Shown one piece after another: positions 35,568 through 47,451 of a DNA stretch of 64,000 nt. A program made the translations under genes and the position numbers. This DNA comes from Amaurobius ferox. Lineage: Eukaryota; Arthropoda; Arachnida; Araneae; Amaurobiidae. The stretch spans positions 162,471,250 to 162,535,249 of the forward strand of contig OX578135.1 in assembly GCA_951213105.1 (NCBI GenBank), in the 5' to 3' direction. Position 1 is the first letter of the stretch. The number at the start of each line of letters is the position of its first letter. Below the pieces are notes generated by a model that was not told the origin of the DNA, made no database searches, and saw only the letters and a program-made list of their open reading frames with translations.

Positions 35568-35590
35568 ACGGTTATCAATAAAAAAACATC

Positions 35591-36210
35591 TCTTTTCGAA
35601 AATTCAAAACATTATTGAAATCCATACAGTTCAAACAGCATATATCTCAAGGAAATTGCATATACAAATTAAATAAGGGAATATCACAGGGAGGAATCTC
35701 ATCCACAATACTGGCCAACCTTTATCTACATTTTTACGAAATTCAGTACCCTTTCAACAGTCATATCATGTACAAATTTATTGATGATCTAATTATCATT
35801 GGAATTACTAATGAAGCACCTATATTAAACTTTGATTTTTATCCACCTAATCTACAACTAATTGAAAATGTATATACATCAAACTAGACCAATTATCTAG
35901 ACGTTAGTTTAAAAATTCAAAATGCAGATACATTAAAATTTAAAATATACGACCAAACAGAGACTTATAACTACAAAGTAAATAAACTTTAACATTATTC
36001 ATCCAATTTTTTAAAATTAGTATTTAAAAATATTATTAATAACCAGTTATTAAGAATAAAATTTTAAAGTACACCATGTTACTACAAAGAACATCTTTTT
36101 AAATTCATAAACACCCCTATCCAAAATACCTACCTACCCGCCAAAACTTATTTTTTCATTTATTAAAACACATTTTAATTTTAAATTCAGCACCTTGCTA
36201 CAATTACAGC
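35591..36210 (+). pseudogene. reverse transcriptase remnant, Penelope-like or related lineage
   Basis: The reading frame holds RT motif 4/B (KGISQGGISSTILANLYLHF) and motif 5/C with the catalytic pair (MYKFIDDLIII). The downstream part, NYLDVSLKIQ...KFKIYDQTETYNYKVNKL, parallels the better copy at 39321-40554. The N-terminal half is missing where the Tc1 fragment ends. Stops after the C-terminal segment show decay. It is followed by one arm of the 0.9-kb inverted repeat. Confidence 0.75.
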
Positions 36211-36216
36211 AACATA

Positions 36217-37140
36217 TTGACAGATCATTCTCAAACATTTTAAAATAATTTTTCATCTGCATGTTTCACTTTCAACAGTTGAAATCTTAGTATATAGAAT
36301 TAACTGTAACCTGTTTTAAGTTAAAATGCTTAGTCAGTATCACGTAATCTACACTGTTAAGCAGCACAAGGGGTAAATACATTTATATTATTATATATTC
36401 TTATTCCTTTTCATTACATTGTATTCTCCTATAAATACTTAGCCACACGCTGGTATATTTGATTATATTTGATTTTTATATTTGATTTTTTATATATCTG
36501 ATCCAATTTATATTTTCTTCTATGTCGGGCCATGTGCATTATTTCTGTAATACAATTTACAGTAATGCACAGAGAAACGTAGAATACGCATTAACGAAAC
36601 ATATGTGGCCCTTGATAACGTAATGGTTTCGGAAATGCTTTTCACTTTATTCAATTTATTCAATTTCAAAAAAAAAATTGGGGAGCTAGAAAAGGCTTAG
36701 CTCATCGTGCAAAACAATGTTTCTGTTTTGCACCTTTTCATCTTAAACACATTTCTTACATTTACACTATGTATGTATATGCAGAGAACAAGGAGATTAG
36801 TACCTTAAGTACCTGTATTACATATATGATTTATATCAAAATACTTTCATCTTAATGTAGCTACAAAAATTTTTTTTCACCCATCTTTACCACATGTAAT
36901 TCTTATCCCATTCCTTAACTTATATATGGAACAGGGAAAATGTGGTATATTATACCATTTTAGTACCTGTATTTTTTATAATGTTTACTTATCATGTTTG
37001 TTAAATATTCAACGGCTTGTCGTATAGTAATTTTGATGTCACATTTCCATTTCAGTCCATCTTCCTTTCACTTATGTTTTACAGAACTTTTCTATGAATG
37101 ATCAATCTCAGGTATATATAATACAAGTAAAATTAAAAAT
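36217..37140 (+). repeat. inverted-repeat arm, left copy
   Basis: About 900 bp from ACAGATCATTCTCAAAC to ATATAATACAAGTAAAATTA. It is matched in reverse complement by 41372-42275, with scattered substitutions and small indels. It is probably the terminal part (LTR-like) of the reverse transcriptase element just upstream. Confidence 0.78.
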
Positions 37141-37145
37141 TTTCA

Positions 37146-37196
<51 letters not shown>

Positions 37197-37258
37197 CTGA
37201 AAATTTATATATATATGATATAATTTTATATATATATTTTATAATTTTTATATATATT

Positions 37259-37295
<37 letters not shown>
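37133..37295. repeat. (AT)n palindromic tract
   Basis: AAATTTTCAGT, a long (AT)n, then ACTGAAAATTT form a perfect-armed cruciform-capable palindrome (37133-37213). A second AT tract follows at about 37264-37294. Confidence 0.85.
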
Positions 37296-37298
<3 letters not shown>

Positions 37299-37425
37299 AA
37301 ATAGTTTGAAAATCCAATGATAGAATTAGAGAGAAGTTGCAACTCAAAAAACCCCAATATTAAAAGATGCCTAATTAATAAAAAAAGTATCAAACAGAGA
37401 ATCACCAATCAAGTGGAATCAAAAG

Positions 37426-37497
37426 GAAGAAGGAGAATCACCAGAAGGAGAAGAAAGGAGAATCACCAGAAGGAGAAGAAAGGAGAATCACCAATCA
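37426..37497 (+). repeat. minisatellite, about 26-bp unit
   Basis: GGAGAATCACCAGAAGGAGA recurs about three times in purine-rich DNA. A + strand frame through it is Arg/Lys/Glu-rich, but I see no gene. Confidence 0.8.
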
Positions 37498-37499
37498 AA

Positions 37500-38314
37500 A
37501 GACAAACCACTAGTCATCAAGCTGAAGACAAACAACAAACATCAATGGAAAGGAATTGATAATAGAAAATTAAATTAAAATCCAAGCATTAAAGCTTTAC
37601 ACGTGGACAATCCGTAGGCCTAAACAAATGAATTGTTCATTTCGATAAAACTACACATCAAGTCCAAGTATTTCATCAAAATTAACACAAAATTAACACA
37701 AAATCTGATAACAGTGATAGATTATATCTATAAACACTGCTTACTTGGACTACATGCATAAAGATTGAAAAATTATAGGAACAAGAATATCTGAAAAAGC
37801 ACTGCATATGTCTGAACCATTGGAGCCTTGAATAAAGAGACCAATGTTGCCAATCGCAAAAAATAAAAAATTGCGATCTGCTGTTGCCAATCGTGAGAAA
37901 TAAATAACAGTAATGCGAAAATGATATAAAAGTTGATATTCAATAGTAAGAACTACAAAATAAAGGGGCAGATGATAAAATAAAACATAGAGGCTAAATT
38001 ATAAGGGGATATAATTACATGGTAATGCTTATTCTAGAGAAAGTGGATGTCTAGCTAATATAAGATACTAAGGAGAAAATTTAAGTATATTCAAACATTC
38101 CAAACTTTTTAACTATACCATTTACTAAATATGCTGGATATTTATATAATTTTCAGGTAATTTTTAGCTTATTAATATGCATAGCATGAAATTTTTTATG
38201 TGATAATCTATAAATTCTAAAAAGTTGATTAAGTATAATATTTCTAAATAATTGAATCGAGTTACAGGAATTAAATGGTAATATTTTATTGATGTTAAAG
38301 TTAAAAAGGTCTTT
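37500..38314. other. AT-rich sequence, nothing recognised
   Basis: No gene or assigned repeat. Confidence 0.4.
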
Positions 38315-38315
38315 T

Positions 38316-39244
38316 TACTTTCCTTATATACAATAATGTATAAGGAAAGTATTGTGACGGGGTCGAAAATTCGAATTCAAGTTTTCGACGGGATAGCACG
38401 TTTCAAGCATCCCTGATCACGAATTGAACATTTTTGAAGTGATGTCTGTCTCTGTGTGTGTGTGTGAGTGTGGGTGTGTGGGGAGACGATAACTGACGAA
38501 CGAATGAACTGATTCGAACGAAATTTGGTACAAAAATTACAATCCGTAAACACTGGAAGCCTATTGTTTTTATACGCAATCGAATGTTCAGAATCCCCTA
38601 AATTTTCGAGCGAAATTTTGAAAAAATCGTCAAAAAATCAGAACCTCTAATAAAGTTACGCAAATAGACATTTCTTATGTAATTTTTCATTAGAAAGCGA
38701 TTGACATAAATGTTAGAACGCTAACATGAACCGTTCTCGAGATATTGCGCATTTTTCAAAAAAATTATCAAAAAGTCTTATAAAATTAAAAAAAAATATT
38801 TCCTATTGAGAAATATGTTCACTTTTCATATGTAATGCCATGCGATAAATTTGGTGATATCATTCTCGGGGATCTAGCTCGTTCCATTCATGAATAAAGA
38901 TACTTGGAGTAATACTTTTGTATTTGAACGCCAATAGTCATTTATCTGCTGTAAGAATAACTTATTTCTCCATCCATAACGCTTGCCGAGATTTTGGCGA
39001 CGAATTTGGTAGAATGTCGCCAACTTGGTGATTTTTTTAAATGTTGCTCAATTAACGAAAAACTCGCCAAATGGATAAAAATGACGCTAAATCAATGAAA
39101 ATGACGACACATTGACAAAAATTCAATATTTTGGAAAGAATATAAATATCTACTATAAAAATAATCAATTTTTATTTTACTGTAAATGTAGTAAATTCAT
39201 TGCATTATATAAGGAAAGTCATGTGCTGCCCACATCAGATTTTT
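38316..39244 (-). mobile_element. family B element
   Basis: Full-length, 929 bp. 3' hairpin at the left (ACTTTCCTTATATACAATAA...AAGGAAAGT), (GT)n at 38453-38480, TTGGCGA-type array near 38990-39080, 5' end GTGCTGCCCACATCAGA at the right. Confidence 0.88.
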
Positions 39245-39320
39245 TATCATATAAATTAGTAACTATCCTATTATTAGGGTCAATAATTAGATTTAAACCC
39301 AAAAAATTAATGTTAATATA

Positions 39321-40554
39321 TATATATGGAAGTATACTACCTTACATCTACTTAAAAATGTTATTATAAACATTAAATTAACGAAGCCTAGGTATCCTTA
39401 TAAACAACTCCTATCTGCTATTAAAGAACTACAACAACATTTTGTCATAACTTATGTAGATAAAGCTTCTAATAATTATGCCATCATTTGTAAAAAATAT
39501 TATGTTTCTCTGTTACAGAATTACTTAAAAAATAATCAAATTTTTAAACCCATTAATAATCAGTCTATCAAAATCGAAACTAAAATGCTAAAATTATATA
39601 CACAATTAAATATTAATTGTAAGTTTTTTAAATTTCCTTATGTTACTTTGGTTCCTAAATTCCATAAATCACCTCTCAGTTTTAGAACGGTCACTTGTGG
39701 ACATAATACCTTTACCACTACAGCTAGTAAGTACTTGCTTAACTGTTTAAATAGAATTAATGAATCTCTTAAATTTAGGAATTCAGGATATTTCATTTTG
39801 AACAATAGTTTTGATTTAGTAAATCACCTTAGCAAGCTTCCACAAATTCTTGATTTTCATACCTTTGATTTTAAAGACCTATTTAATAATATTGTCATTA
39901 AAGATTTATATAAAGTTATTATCTCTCTTTATCATGACTATCTATCTTCCAATAAAGTTGCATTCAATGTCAAAAACTTTCCTATGCTCTTGCACTTTGT
40001 GTTATACAACAATTATATTATCCAAGGTGATAACATTTATTTACAAACATCTGGTGTACCACAAGGTGGCTGTAGTAGTAGTATACTCGCTAACTTATAT
40101 CTTTATTATTATGAATGTCATTTTAACTCTAATTTATATATTCTATATAGATATGTTGACGACTTAATTTGTATTATCATTGATGATTCCTATCCAATTA
40201 ATATTGATTTTTACCCATCTAACCTAGAATTAATTCCTATGAGCCTAGCATTAGTCAAACTGTAATTTTTTAGACCTAAATTTAGATATCCTCAATAATC
40301 ATGTAATCACCAATCTATATGATAAAAAAGATTCTTACAACTTCACTATCATTAAGCTGCTATCATATCAATCTTGTAATTTTATTCAATTGTTTAGAAA
40401 CATCATTTTAAACCAGCTCTTTCGAATACATCGACTTTCTGATCCTCGGTTTCACTTTCTCCACATCAATAATCTTAAACGCATTTGTCAAAATTATCAA
40501 CATCCGGAAATATTTGTAAATAATATTATTAATAATTTCAAATATACCACGTAA
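39321..40554 (+). pseudogene. reverse transcriptase, Penelope-like or related lineage, one frameshift
   Basis: A nearly intact RT of about 400 codons. In order: VDKASNNYAIICKKYYVSLL (upstream domain), FPYVTLVPKFHKSPLSFRTV (RT motif 1-2), HTFDFKDLFNNIVI (motif 3/A, aspartate in DFKDLF), TSGVPQGGCSSSILANLYLY (motif 4/B), LYRYVDDLICI (motif 5/C, catalytic DD). A frameshift near 40250 precedes NFLDLNLDI, then TNLYDKKDSYNFTI, ending at the stop at 40552. The P(K)xHK...R motif and the YVDD box fit Penelope-like RTs or a related unplaced lineage. No GIY-YIG endonuclease, integrase or RNase H is visible. The start is set only by the open frame; the family B element ends 77 bases upstream. Confidence 0.82.
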
Positions 40555-41371
40555 TAATTTTACACATACATTATTTATCTTTGATTGGATAACTCAATTT
40601 TGAGAATTCACCCATTCTTATCACCTAACTTACCACTTGGCCTGAGTCTAATACTGTTTGCTATTTTCGAATAACTATTTTCCACTTGTCCTGTGTCCTA
40701 TACTGATTACTATTTTTGAAAGTCTCCATACATAATATGTATCGTTCAAATGTATTCATTCCGGTGCCCTCTCGCATTGACGAAGTGAGGTGAAATGCTC
40801 AGTCGCTTGTTCAACTTACTCGTGGTAACAATGCTTGTGAGTTCATATTTCTGTTCGAGGAGGTATTATTTTTCTGATTTGTAATTCAATTGATTTATTT
40901 TTCTCCTTCCACTAGCCAGTAGACAGTTCCAATGGTGTCTATAGTTAAATACTATCGCCATTGTCAGAAACTGGCTATTCTATCGGTTTTAATTCGAATT
41001 GTATGGCTGTCCTGATGAGAATGCAATTTCGAACTAACCGCATTTTTTTGTGTAGTTTTAATTGATTGTTCTCTATATCTTAATCTTTTATCTTGAGCTA
41101 ATTATTATTGCCTTTTCTCATTTTTGCCGTGTTTTCTTTTTAATATATTTATATACTTTTAATTGTGAATTTTGTATCCTAACATTCTTCTTATCCCCCT
41201 TTCCATTGTAGTGATATGTTACCTTCTATCTTTATCCTTAGTCTTGGTCTATAGTTACTCATTTGTAACAGATATGCTAGAGATGGTTTTTTTTGTACAT
41301 ACTGTAGTTTATGCATAATTTTCGATTAAAATCTTTCAATTTATATATATATATATATATATTAATTGAAG
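40555..41371. other. region downstream of the reverse transcriptase
   Basis: Probably the element's 3' part. Contains the stem TTCGAATTG...CAATTTCGAA (about 40994-41034) and an AT tract at 41343-41365 inside a short palindrome (TTTCAATT...AATTGAAGA). Confidence 0.45.
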
Positions 41372-42275
41372 AATTTTTATTTCACTTGTATTATATATAC
41401 CTGAGATAGATCATTAATAGAAAATGTTTTGTATAGCATAAGTGAAAGGAAGATGGACTGAAATGGAAATGTGACATCAAAATTACTATACGACAAGCCG
41501 TTGAACATTTTAAAAAACATGATAAGAAAACATTATAAATAAAACAGGTACTATATTGGTATAAAATATCCCTTTTTCCCTGTTCCATATATAAGTTAAG
41601 GAATGGAATAAGAATTACATGTGGTAAAGAAGGGTGAATAAATTTTTTACAACAAATTAAGATGAAAGTATTGATATAAATCATATATGTAATGCAGGTA
41701 CTTACGGTAGTAATCCCCTTGTTCCCTGCGTAAACATACATGGTGTAAATACAAGAAATGTGTTTAAAGATGAAAAGTTGTAAAACAGAAACATTGTTTT
41801 GCACAATGAGCTAGGCCTTTTCTAGCTCCCCTAATTTTTTTTTTGAAATTGAATAAATTGAAAAGCATTTCCGAAACCATGTACGTTATCAAGGCCCATA
41901 TATGTTTCGTTAATGCGGATTCTACGTTTCTGTGTGCATTACTATAAATTGTATTACAGAAATAATGCAAATAGCCCGAATTAGAAGAAAATATAAAATG
42001 TATCTGATATATAGGAAATCAAGTATAAAATTCAAATATAATCAAATATACCAGCTTGTGGCTAAGTATTTATAGGATAATACAACGTAATAAAAAGGAA
42101 TAAGAATATATAATATATAATAAATGTATTTACCCCTTGTGCTGCTTAACAGAGTAGATTACGTTATACTGACTAAGCATTTTAACTCAAAACAGGTTGC
42201 AGTTAATCGGTGGGAAGTGAAACATGGAGATGAAAAATTATTTAATAGTGTCTGAGAATGATCTGTCTATAATGG
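41372..42275 (-). repeat. inverted-repeat arm, right copy
   Basis: Reverse complement of 36217-37140, from TTTCACTTGTATTATATATA to GAGAATGATCTGTCTATAAT. About 4.2 kb separate the arms, and the nearly intact RT lies between them. Confidence 0.78.
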
Positions 42276-42281
42276 AATAAG

Positions 42282-42284
<3 letters not shown>

Positions 42285-42338
<54 letters not shown>
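42285..42338. repeat. (TA)n microsatellite
   Basis: About 25 TA units directly after the right arm. The sequence after it (AGTTTGAAAGTCCAATGA) matches 37304-37321 in the same, not inverted, orientation. Confidence 0.9.
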
Positions 42339-42341
<3 letters not shown>

Positions 42342-43373
42342 ATAATAGTTTGAAAGTCCAATGAAAGAAAAGTAAGAAGCTGCAACTCGAAAAACCTAAC
42401 TTTCTAAAACACCCACCTACAAAAGTAACACCCACCTACAAAATTTTAATTATATATATATATATATATATTTAAATTATATATTTGACTATTTTGTGAA
42501 ATTAAAACTCTGAAATCTCGTATCTTTATGTGCAAAGGGATATGCTGCTAATAATTTTTAAAACAGAATAATTTTTTAAGCTCAACATTTTAAAATCGTT
42601 CTCTTTTAATTCACATGATTACAGAATTCGGTTTTTTACGAATTGTAATCTTACTTTTAGTGCACCTCTCTTTCACTAAAAAGGTATTCATAGCATTAAA
42701 TGGAAAACGACATACTTAAAATGGATTATTTGTTGAATCAGGCATAGCATTTAATTAAGTCAATATTTAACTAACTTAGCTCGGTCGCAGAGATTTTGTT
42801 TAGAATTTTTTTGTCTTCGAGGGATTTAAATTTAAAATCTGTTTGTAGAATGATTCTTGTTTTATTTTAAAACTAGAACGAATTACCCTCCGTTGCCTGG
42901 TTCCCCAAATAAGCACCCGCTACTTAAATAATACTGTTGAAGAATTGCCTCTTCAAACCGACTCAAACATTTCCTCCTTTCATTTCAAACCAAATCTCCA
43001 CGCATGCGCTCTGCAACTTTTAAAAACAAAATGAATAAATAAAATTGAGGAAACGAAACGGAATCCTTTCTTTGGGAGAGAGGGCGTGGCTTATACCATA
43101 CCTTGTGCACAGGTATGGACAGCCCACTGAAGTGAAAGCTCTATCGCACTTCAATAAGGGAATCTACAATTTAAATTTTTATGCATTTGCTTGAAAAATC
43201 ATACAAAATGAAATAATGTAATAATTAATAAAAATAAATCGAAATGCGAAGATATACAATACACACAACATTTTTCTAAACTATGGAATTGGAACAACGT
43301 TTTTCTAATCTTCCTATTTTGGATGCGACGAAATTCAGATAACCTAAAAATGTAAATTTCGCTGTATTTAGAA
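42339..43373. other. intron sequence with one arm of family G
   Basis: Bases 42890-43030 (CAAATAAGCACCCGCTACTT) recur inverted at about 45520-45700. The hairpin CCATACCT/AGGTATGG lies at 43096-43118. No gene. Confidence 0.45.
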
Positions 43374-43450
43374 AAAAAATCTGATGTGAGCAACACATGA
43401 CTTTCCTTATATAATGCAATGAATTTACTTCTTTTACAGTCAAAAAATAA
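43374..43450 (+). mobile_element. family B 5' end fragment
   Basis: TCTGATGTGAGCAACACATG, then ACTTTCCTTATATAATGC and the ACTTCTTTTACAGT segment. Similarity stops near 43448. Confidence 0.75.
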
Positions 43451-43539
43451 TGTATAAGATCTACGGTACCATGTTTTTAATTTTTGAATTGTACATTTGG
43501 CGATTTTCCGGATCACAGCATGTAAAACAATTTTGTCAA

Positions 43540-44130
43540 AGTACCCAATTAACTTATATTTCTCGCAACTCGTTGCGAGAAATACAAGTTAATTGATAGC
43601 ATCCTCAATAAGCGGTATAGTCCACATATTCAAATATTTGAATAATTAATTCATCAATTAAGCGACATTTTCATTAATTTGCTTCATTTTTGCAATTTTG
43701 ACGATATGTTTGTTAATCTGGGGCAAAGTTTCGCTAAGTTGGCGATACTTTGCTAAATTATTCACCATATATTAAAGTTTGCCAAATGCTTCACCAAGTG
43801 TTACAGACAAACGGAGAGAAGAGCATTTCTCCTATACTACACTAGAAGGTATGCCCATCATATGACGGAAATCATAATTTACGAAACATTACTTCCCACT
43901 TGGTGTCATTTTTATCAATTTGGCATCATTTAAAATAGTCGCCAAGTTAGAGACGTTCCGCTAAATTTCTCGCCAAGCGTTACTGACGGAGAAATGGGTT
44001 ATTATTATATAGTGTACTCTTATGTTCTTACCAAGATATTGAAATATTATCAATTAGTCGTTTTTTTTTATTGGTTTAGCATCATTTTTATCAATTCGAC
44101 GAAATTTTCTTTAATTTGGATAACATTTTC
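43540..44130. repeat. diverged TTGGCGA-type repeat region
   Basis: Recurring GCGACATTTTCATTAATTTG and TTTGCCAAATG units, and the palindrome TATTTCTCGCAACT...GCGAGAAATA near 43557-43588. Related in pattern to the family B interior and to 32530-33010. Confidence 0.45.
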
Positions 44131-44460
44131 TTTAATTCAACAATTTAAATTAGATTCACAGGCCACCAAAAAGATTCTAAAGAAGAATGATATTGTTAAT
44201 AAAAATTTCATAAATAAATAAATAACACTAATTATTTTTAATGCATTTCCTGTGGTTTCTTTGAAAGTAACAAAATTGCAAAAAGAAAATTAATAATAAT
44301 AATATAATTAAATTTAAAGAGCCAATTATTTAAAAATCTTTCTGTAATAAAATTCTTCTATTATCTGATCAAAATAATTTTCAGTAGTTCACTGAAAATT
44401 TCAGTGGATATTAGAGATTTAAGCGGTTTTGTAATGCACGTGTTCTTAGCTCTTTCCTTT

Positions 44461-45428
44461 TAACACTTTACAACAAAGTTGAAAAGTGTTTATGACTTTG
44501 TTCATTCTGTCTGTCTGTCTGTCTGTCCGTCCGTTAGCACGATAACTGCCGTAAAAAGGACTTAATCAAAATGAAATTTTAGTATGTTGTTCAGACGATC
44601 TGTAGGACCTATGGGAATATAAATGAATAATATCACCCATTTAGTTTTGGATTGAACCCGGGTTGAAAAAATGAAATACATTGAACCCTATGGTACCTAA
44701 TTTTTCAAACATTTTTTAAGCGGACTTAAAATTCACAAATTGCTTCGAAAATTTTAGGTAATATTCAAATTACTCCATAAAATATGTAAAAAAAATTTCA
44801 GCAAAATATATTCAGTAGTTTTTTAAATAAAAATTAAAATAATAATTACACCTCTTATATAAGAAGAGATCACGTAACTCATTGCAAAATAATATAAAAA
44901 ATAAAGCGGTTTTATTACGGATGCAGCACTAAATATAAATTTAAACGGTCTTTAAACATTACGATTTTTACACTGGGGAATAAAATGGATGCCATTATTT
45001 TATTTTGAAATGAGTCACGTTATCGCTTCATATAATATGGGTGTAACTATTATTTCAATTTTTATTTAAAAAAATTACCTAACATATTTTTTTTTAATAT
45101 TTTTTTACGCATTTTACATGATAATTTGAATATTTCCTAAAATTTTCGAAGCAATTTCTGAATTTTAACGCCGCTTAAAAAGTGTTTAAAAAATTATGTC
45201 CCATAGGGTTCAATGTATTTCATTCAGCCGGGGTTAAATCCGAAACTAATTGGGTGATATTATTCATTTTCATTCCCATATGTCAAACAGACCGTCTCAA
45301 CCACATACTAAAATCTCATTTTGATAAAGTCATTTTTATGGCAGTTATCGTGCGAAGGGACGGACATAATGGACAAAGTCATAAACACTTTACAATTTCG
45401 TTGGTAAGGGTTAAGAAAAAGTGTTAAA
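44461..45428. mobile_element. family C foldback (two 3' ends outward)
   Basis: 44461-44885 reads as the 3' part of a minus-strand copy, with hairpin AACACTTTACAACAAAGTTG...AAAGTGTT and (GTCT)n at 44507-44530. About 45037-45428 is the same part in + orientation, ending AAAAGTGTTAA. The centre carries + strand interior sequence. Confidence 0.75.
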
Positions 45429-45519
45429 AAACATGTTGTTAAACACTGCTTTATTTTAATTTTTGTAATTTAAGTAAACACATAAAAAATGAGATTTTCA
45501 ATTCTGCTCGCGAATGAGC

Positions 45520-45710
45520 TTCTCCGGTAGAAAGGGATTTTTCTTAGCGCCTGCCTTGGAACTTGGTGAGTTTTGAGCTACGCCTGCAGTCCCCCCCCCC
45601 TCCCCTACGGTTAGTGCAGAAATGGAGGCTGTTTGAAATGGCGATTCTATAAATGTACTACTTAAGTAGCTGGTGCTTATTTAGGACTCGGGCAACAACG
45701 AGTGATTTGT
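45520..45710 (-). repeat. family G inverted copy
   Basis: The reverse complement shares CCTAAATAAGCACCAGCTAC and neighbouring sequence with 42890-43030. Carries a C run near 45591-45605. Confidence 0.5.
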
Positions 45711-45849
45711 TTTAGTAATATATAAAATATAAATTTATTTGAAACTACTTTTATATATATAATTTGCAGTTTTAAGATAATTTCCTTTTTTGTTTGACGG
45801 CATGGTGCATTTTAAATGAGCGCCAGCTCTCACCAAAATGAAACAACAA

Positions 45850-47138
45850 AGATCAATCATGCATAAAGATTATGAAACACTTTCCAACTGCACTGCAATT
45901 TTATTTAAACATATCTAAAATGCGATGCTGTCAGCGGTAATATTTTTAAAATTATCATAATACTACAATAATTTATTATATTTGAAAACTTCAAACTTCA
46001 TCGAAGAAAATGAACTTTATTCAAATGACGTCATTAAAAAATATATCGCCTGGCTCTCTATGAAAAAGCAGTAAATATTTCATTTATAAACTTTTTTCCA
46101 TTCATTTCATTTATCCCAGCACTACAATAATTTATTTTACTTAAAAACTTAAAACCATGGAGGTAAAACTAATTTAACTCTATGCTTAAAACTTCATCGA
46201 AAAAGTCTGCTATAAAATCGTCTGCGTCTCTATGTAAAATCAATTAATGTTTCATTCATATGAGCTATATTACAGACTCCAGAGCTAAATAATTTTGCAT
46301 TAAAGAAATTCAGCAATTGTTATAAAACTCATCTTACAGCTTGGTGTATTTACATTCTCCATAAGTGAAAATTAAGCTTCGTTGTAGAAATAATTAAAGT
46401 TTGATGATCATTTAAATTCAAATATATTCTAATTGCGTTGTTTTAGAATATAGATGCACAGAAATGAAGCAAAAATAAAGTGGTTTTAAAACGGATACAA
46501 CACTAAATATAAATAAGAAAGAACTTTAATAATCACGATTTTAACACAAGATGGATGGCATTGATCGTTTAAACACAAATATGTTGTAATTGCGCTATTT
46601 CAGAGTGTAGATGCACAGAAATTAAGTAAAAATAAAGCGATTTTAGGACGGATGCAACGCTAAATATAAATTAAAAAGAATAAAAATCACGATTTTGACA
46701 CAAGATGGATGCCGTGTTTTATTTTGAAGTTAGTCACCTGATCTCCTCATATGATATGGGTGTAATTATTATTTCCATTTTTATTTAAAAATTTACCGAA
46801 TATATTTTGCGGAAATTTTTTTTCTATTTTTTATGGGATAATTTCAATATTTTCTAAAACTTTCGAAGCAATTTGTGAATTTTAAATTCACTTAAAAAAT
46901 GTTTAAAAAATTAAGTCCCATAGGATTTAGTGTATTTCATTTTTTCAACCCCTGTTTAATCCAAAACTAATTGGGTGATATTATTCATTTATATTCCCAT
47001 AGGTCCCACAGACCGTCTGAACAACATATTAAAATGTCATTTTGATAAAGTCATTTTTACATCAGTTATCGTGCGAACGGACAGACAGAAAGAATGAATA
47101 ACGTCACAAACACTTTTTAACTATGTTGTAAAGTGTTA
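45850..47138 (+). mobile_element. family C element, full length
   Basis: 5' GATCAATCATGCATAAAGAT then TATGAAACACTTTCCAACT. A stretch of about 125-160 bp containing GATGCACAGAAAT...AAATAAAG...GATGCAAC is duplicated internally (46400-46700). A GACAGACAGA tract precedes the 3' hairpin ACACTTTTTAACTATGTTGT...AAGTGTT. Confidence 0.82.
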
Positions 47139-47451
47139 AAAACAAGCAAATCTCTTGTGAACATTTAACTTGCATAAAGGAAGTAGTTTCATTCTCTTTG
47201 TCATTACAAATTGCACAAAGGGAGCAATTTGCTTTAATTTTTTTTTTTTTTTGCACATTTCAGTAATTTTTATTTTTGCGGGTCATTAAAAATAAGACTT
47301 TTCAATAAATTTATCGATGCGTACCAACATAATCAATATGAGAATAATTAATCCTATCCCTAGCTGCCAAAAGTAATGAGCATCGGACTAAAAGTTTTGT
47401 GCTGAAGTGGAATCACGCACACACATACACACACACATTCACCCACATAGT

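Noticed and set aside
37317..37559. Arg/Lys-rich 80-codon ORF
   Set aside because: It is the translation of a purine-rich minisatellite next to AT tracts.
41012..41036. Hammerhead ribozyme core in the reverse transcriptase element (CTGATGAG...TTTCGAAC)
   Set aside because: Penelope-like elements do carry hammerheads, but here the second core strand reads GAAC, not GAAAC, and no cleavage-site strand (GUC-type) or helix I partner follows. The motif lies in the loop of a different stem (TTCGAATTG/CAATTTCGAA).
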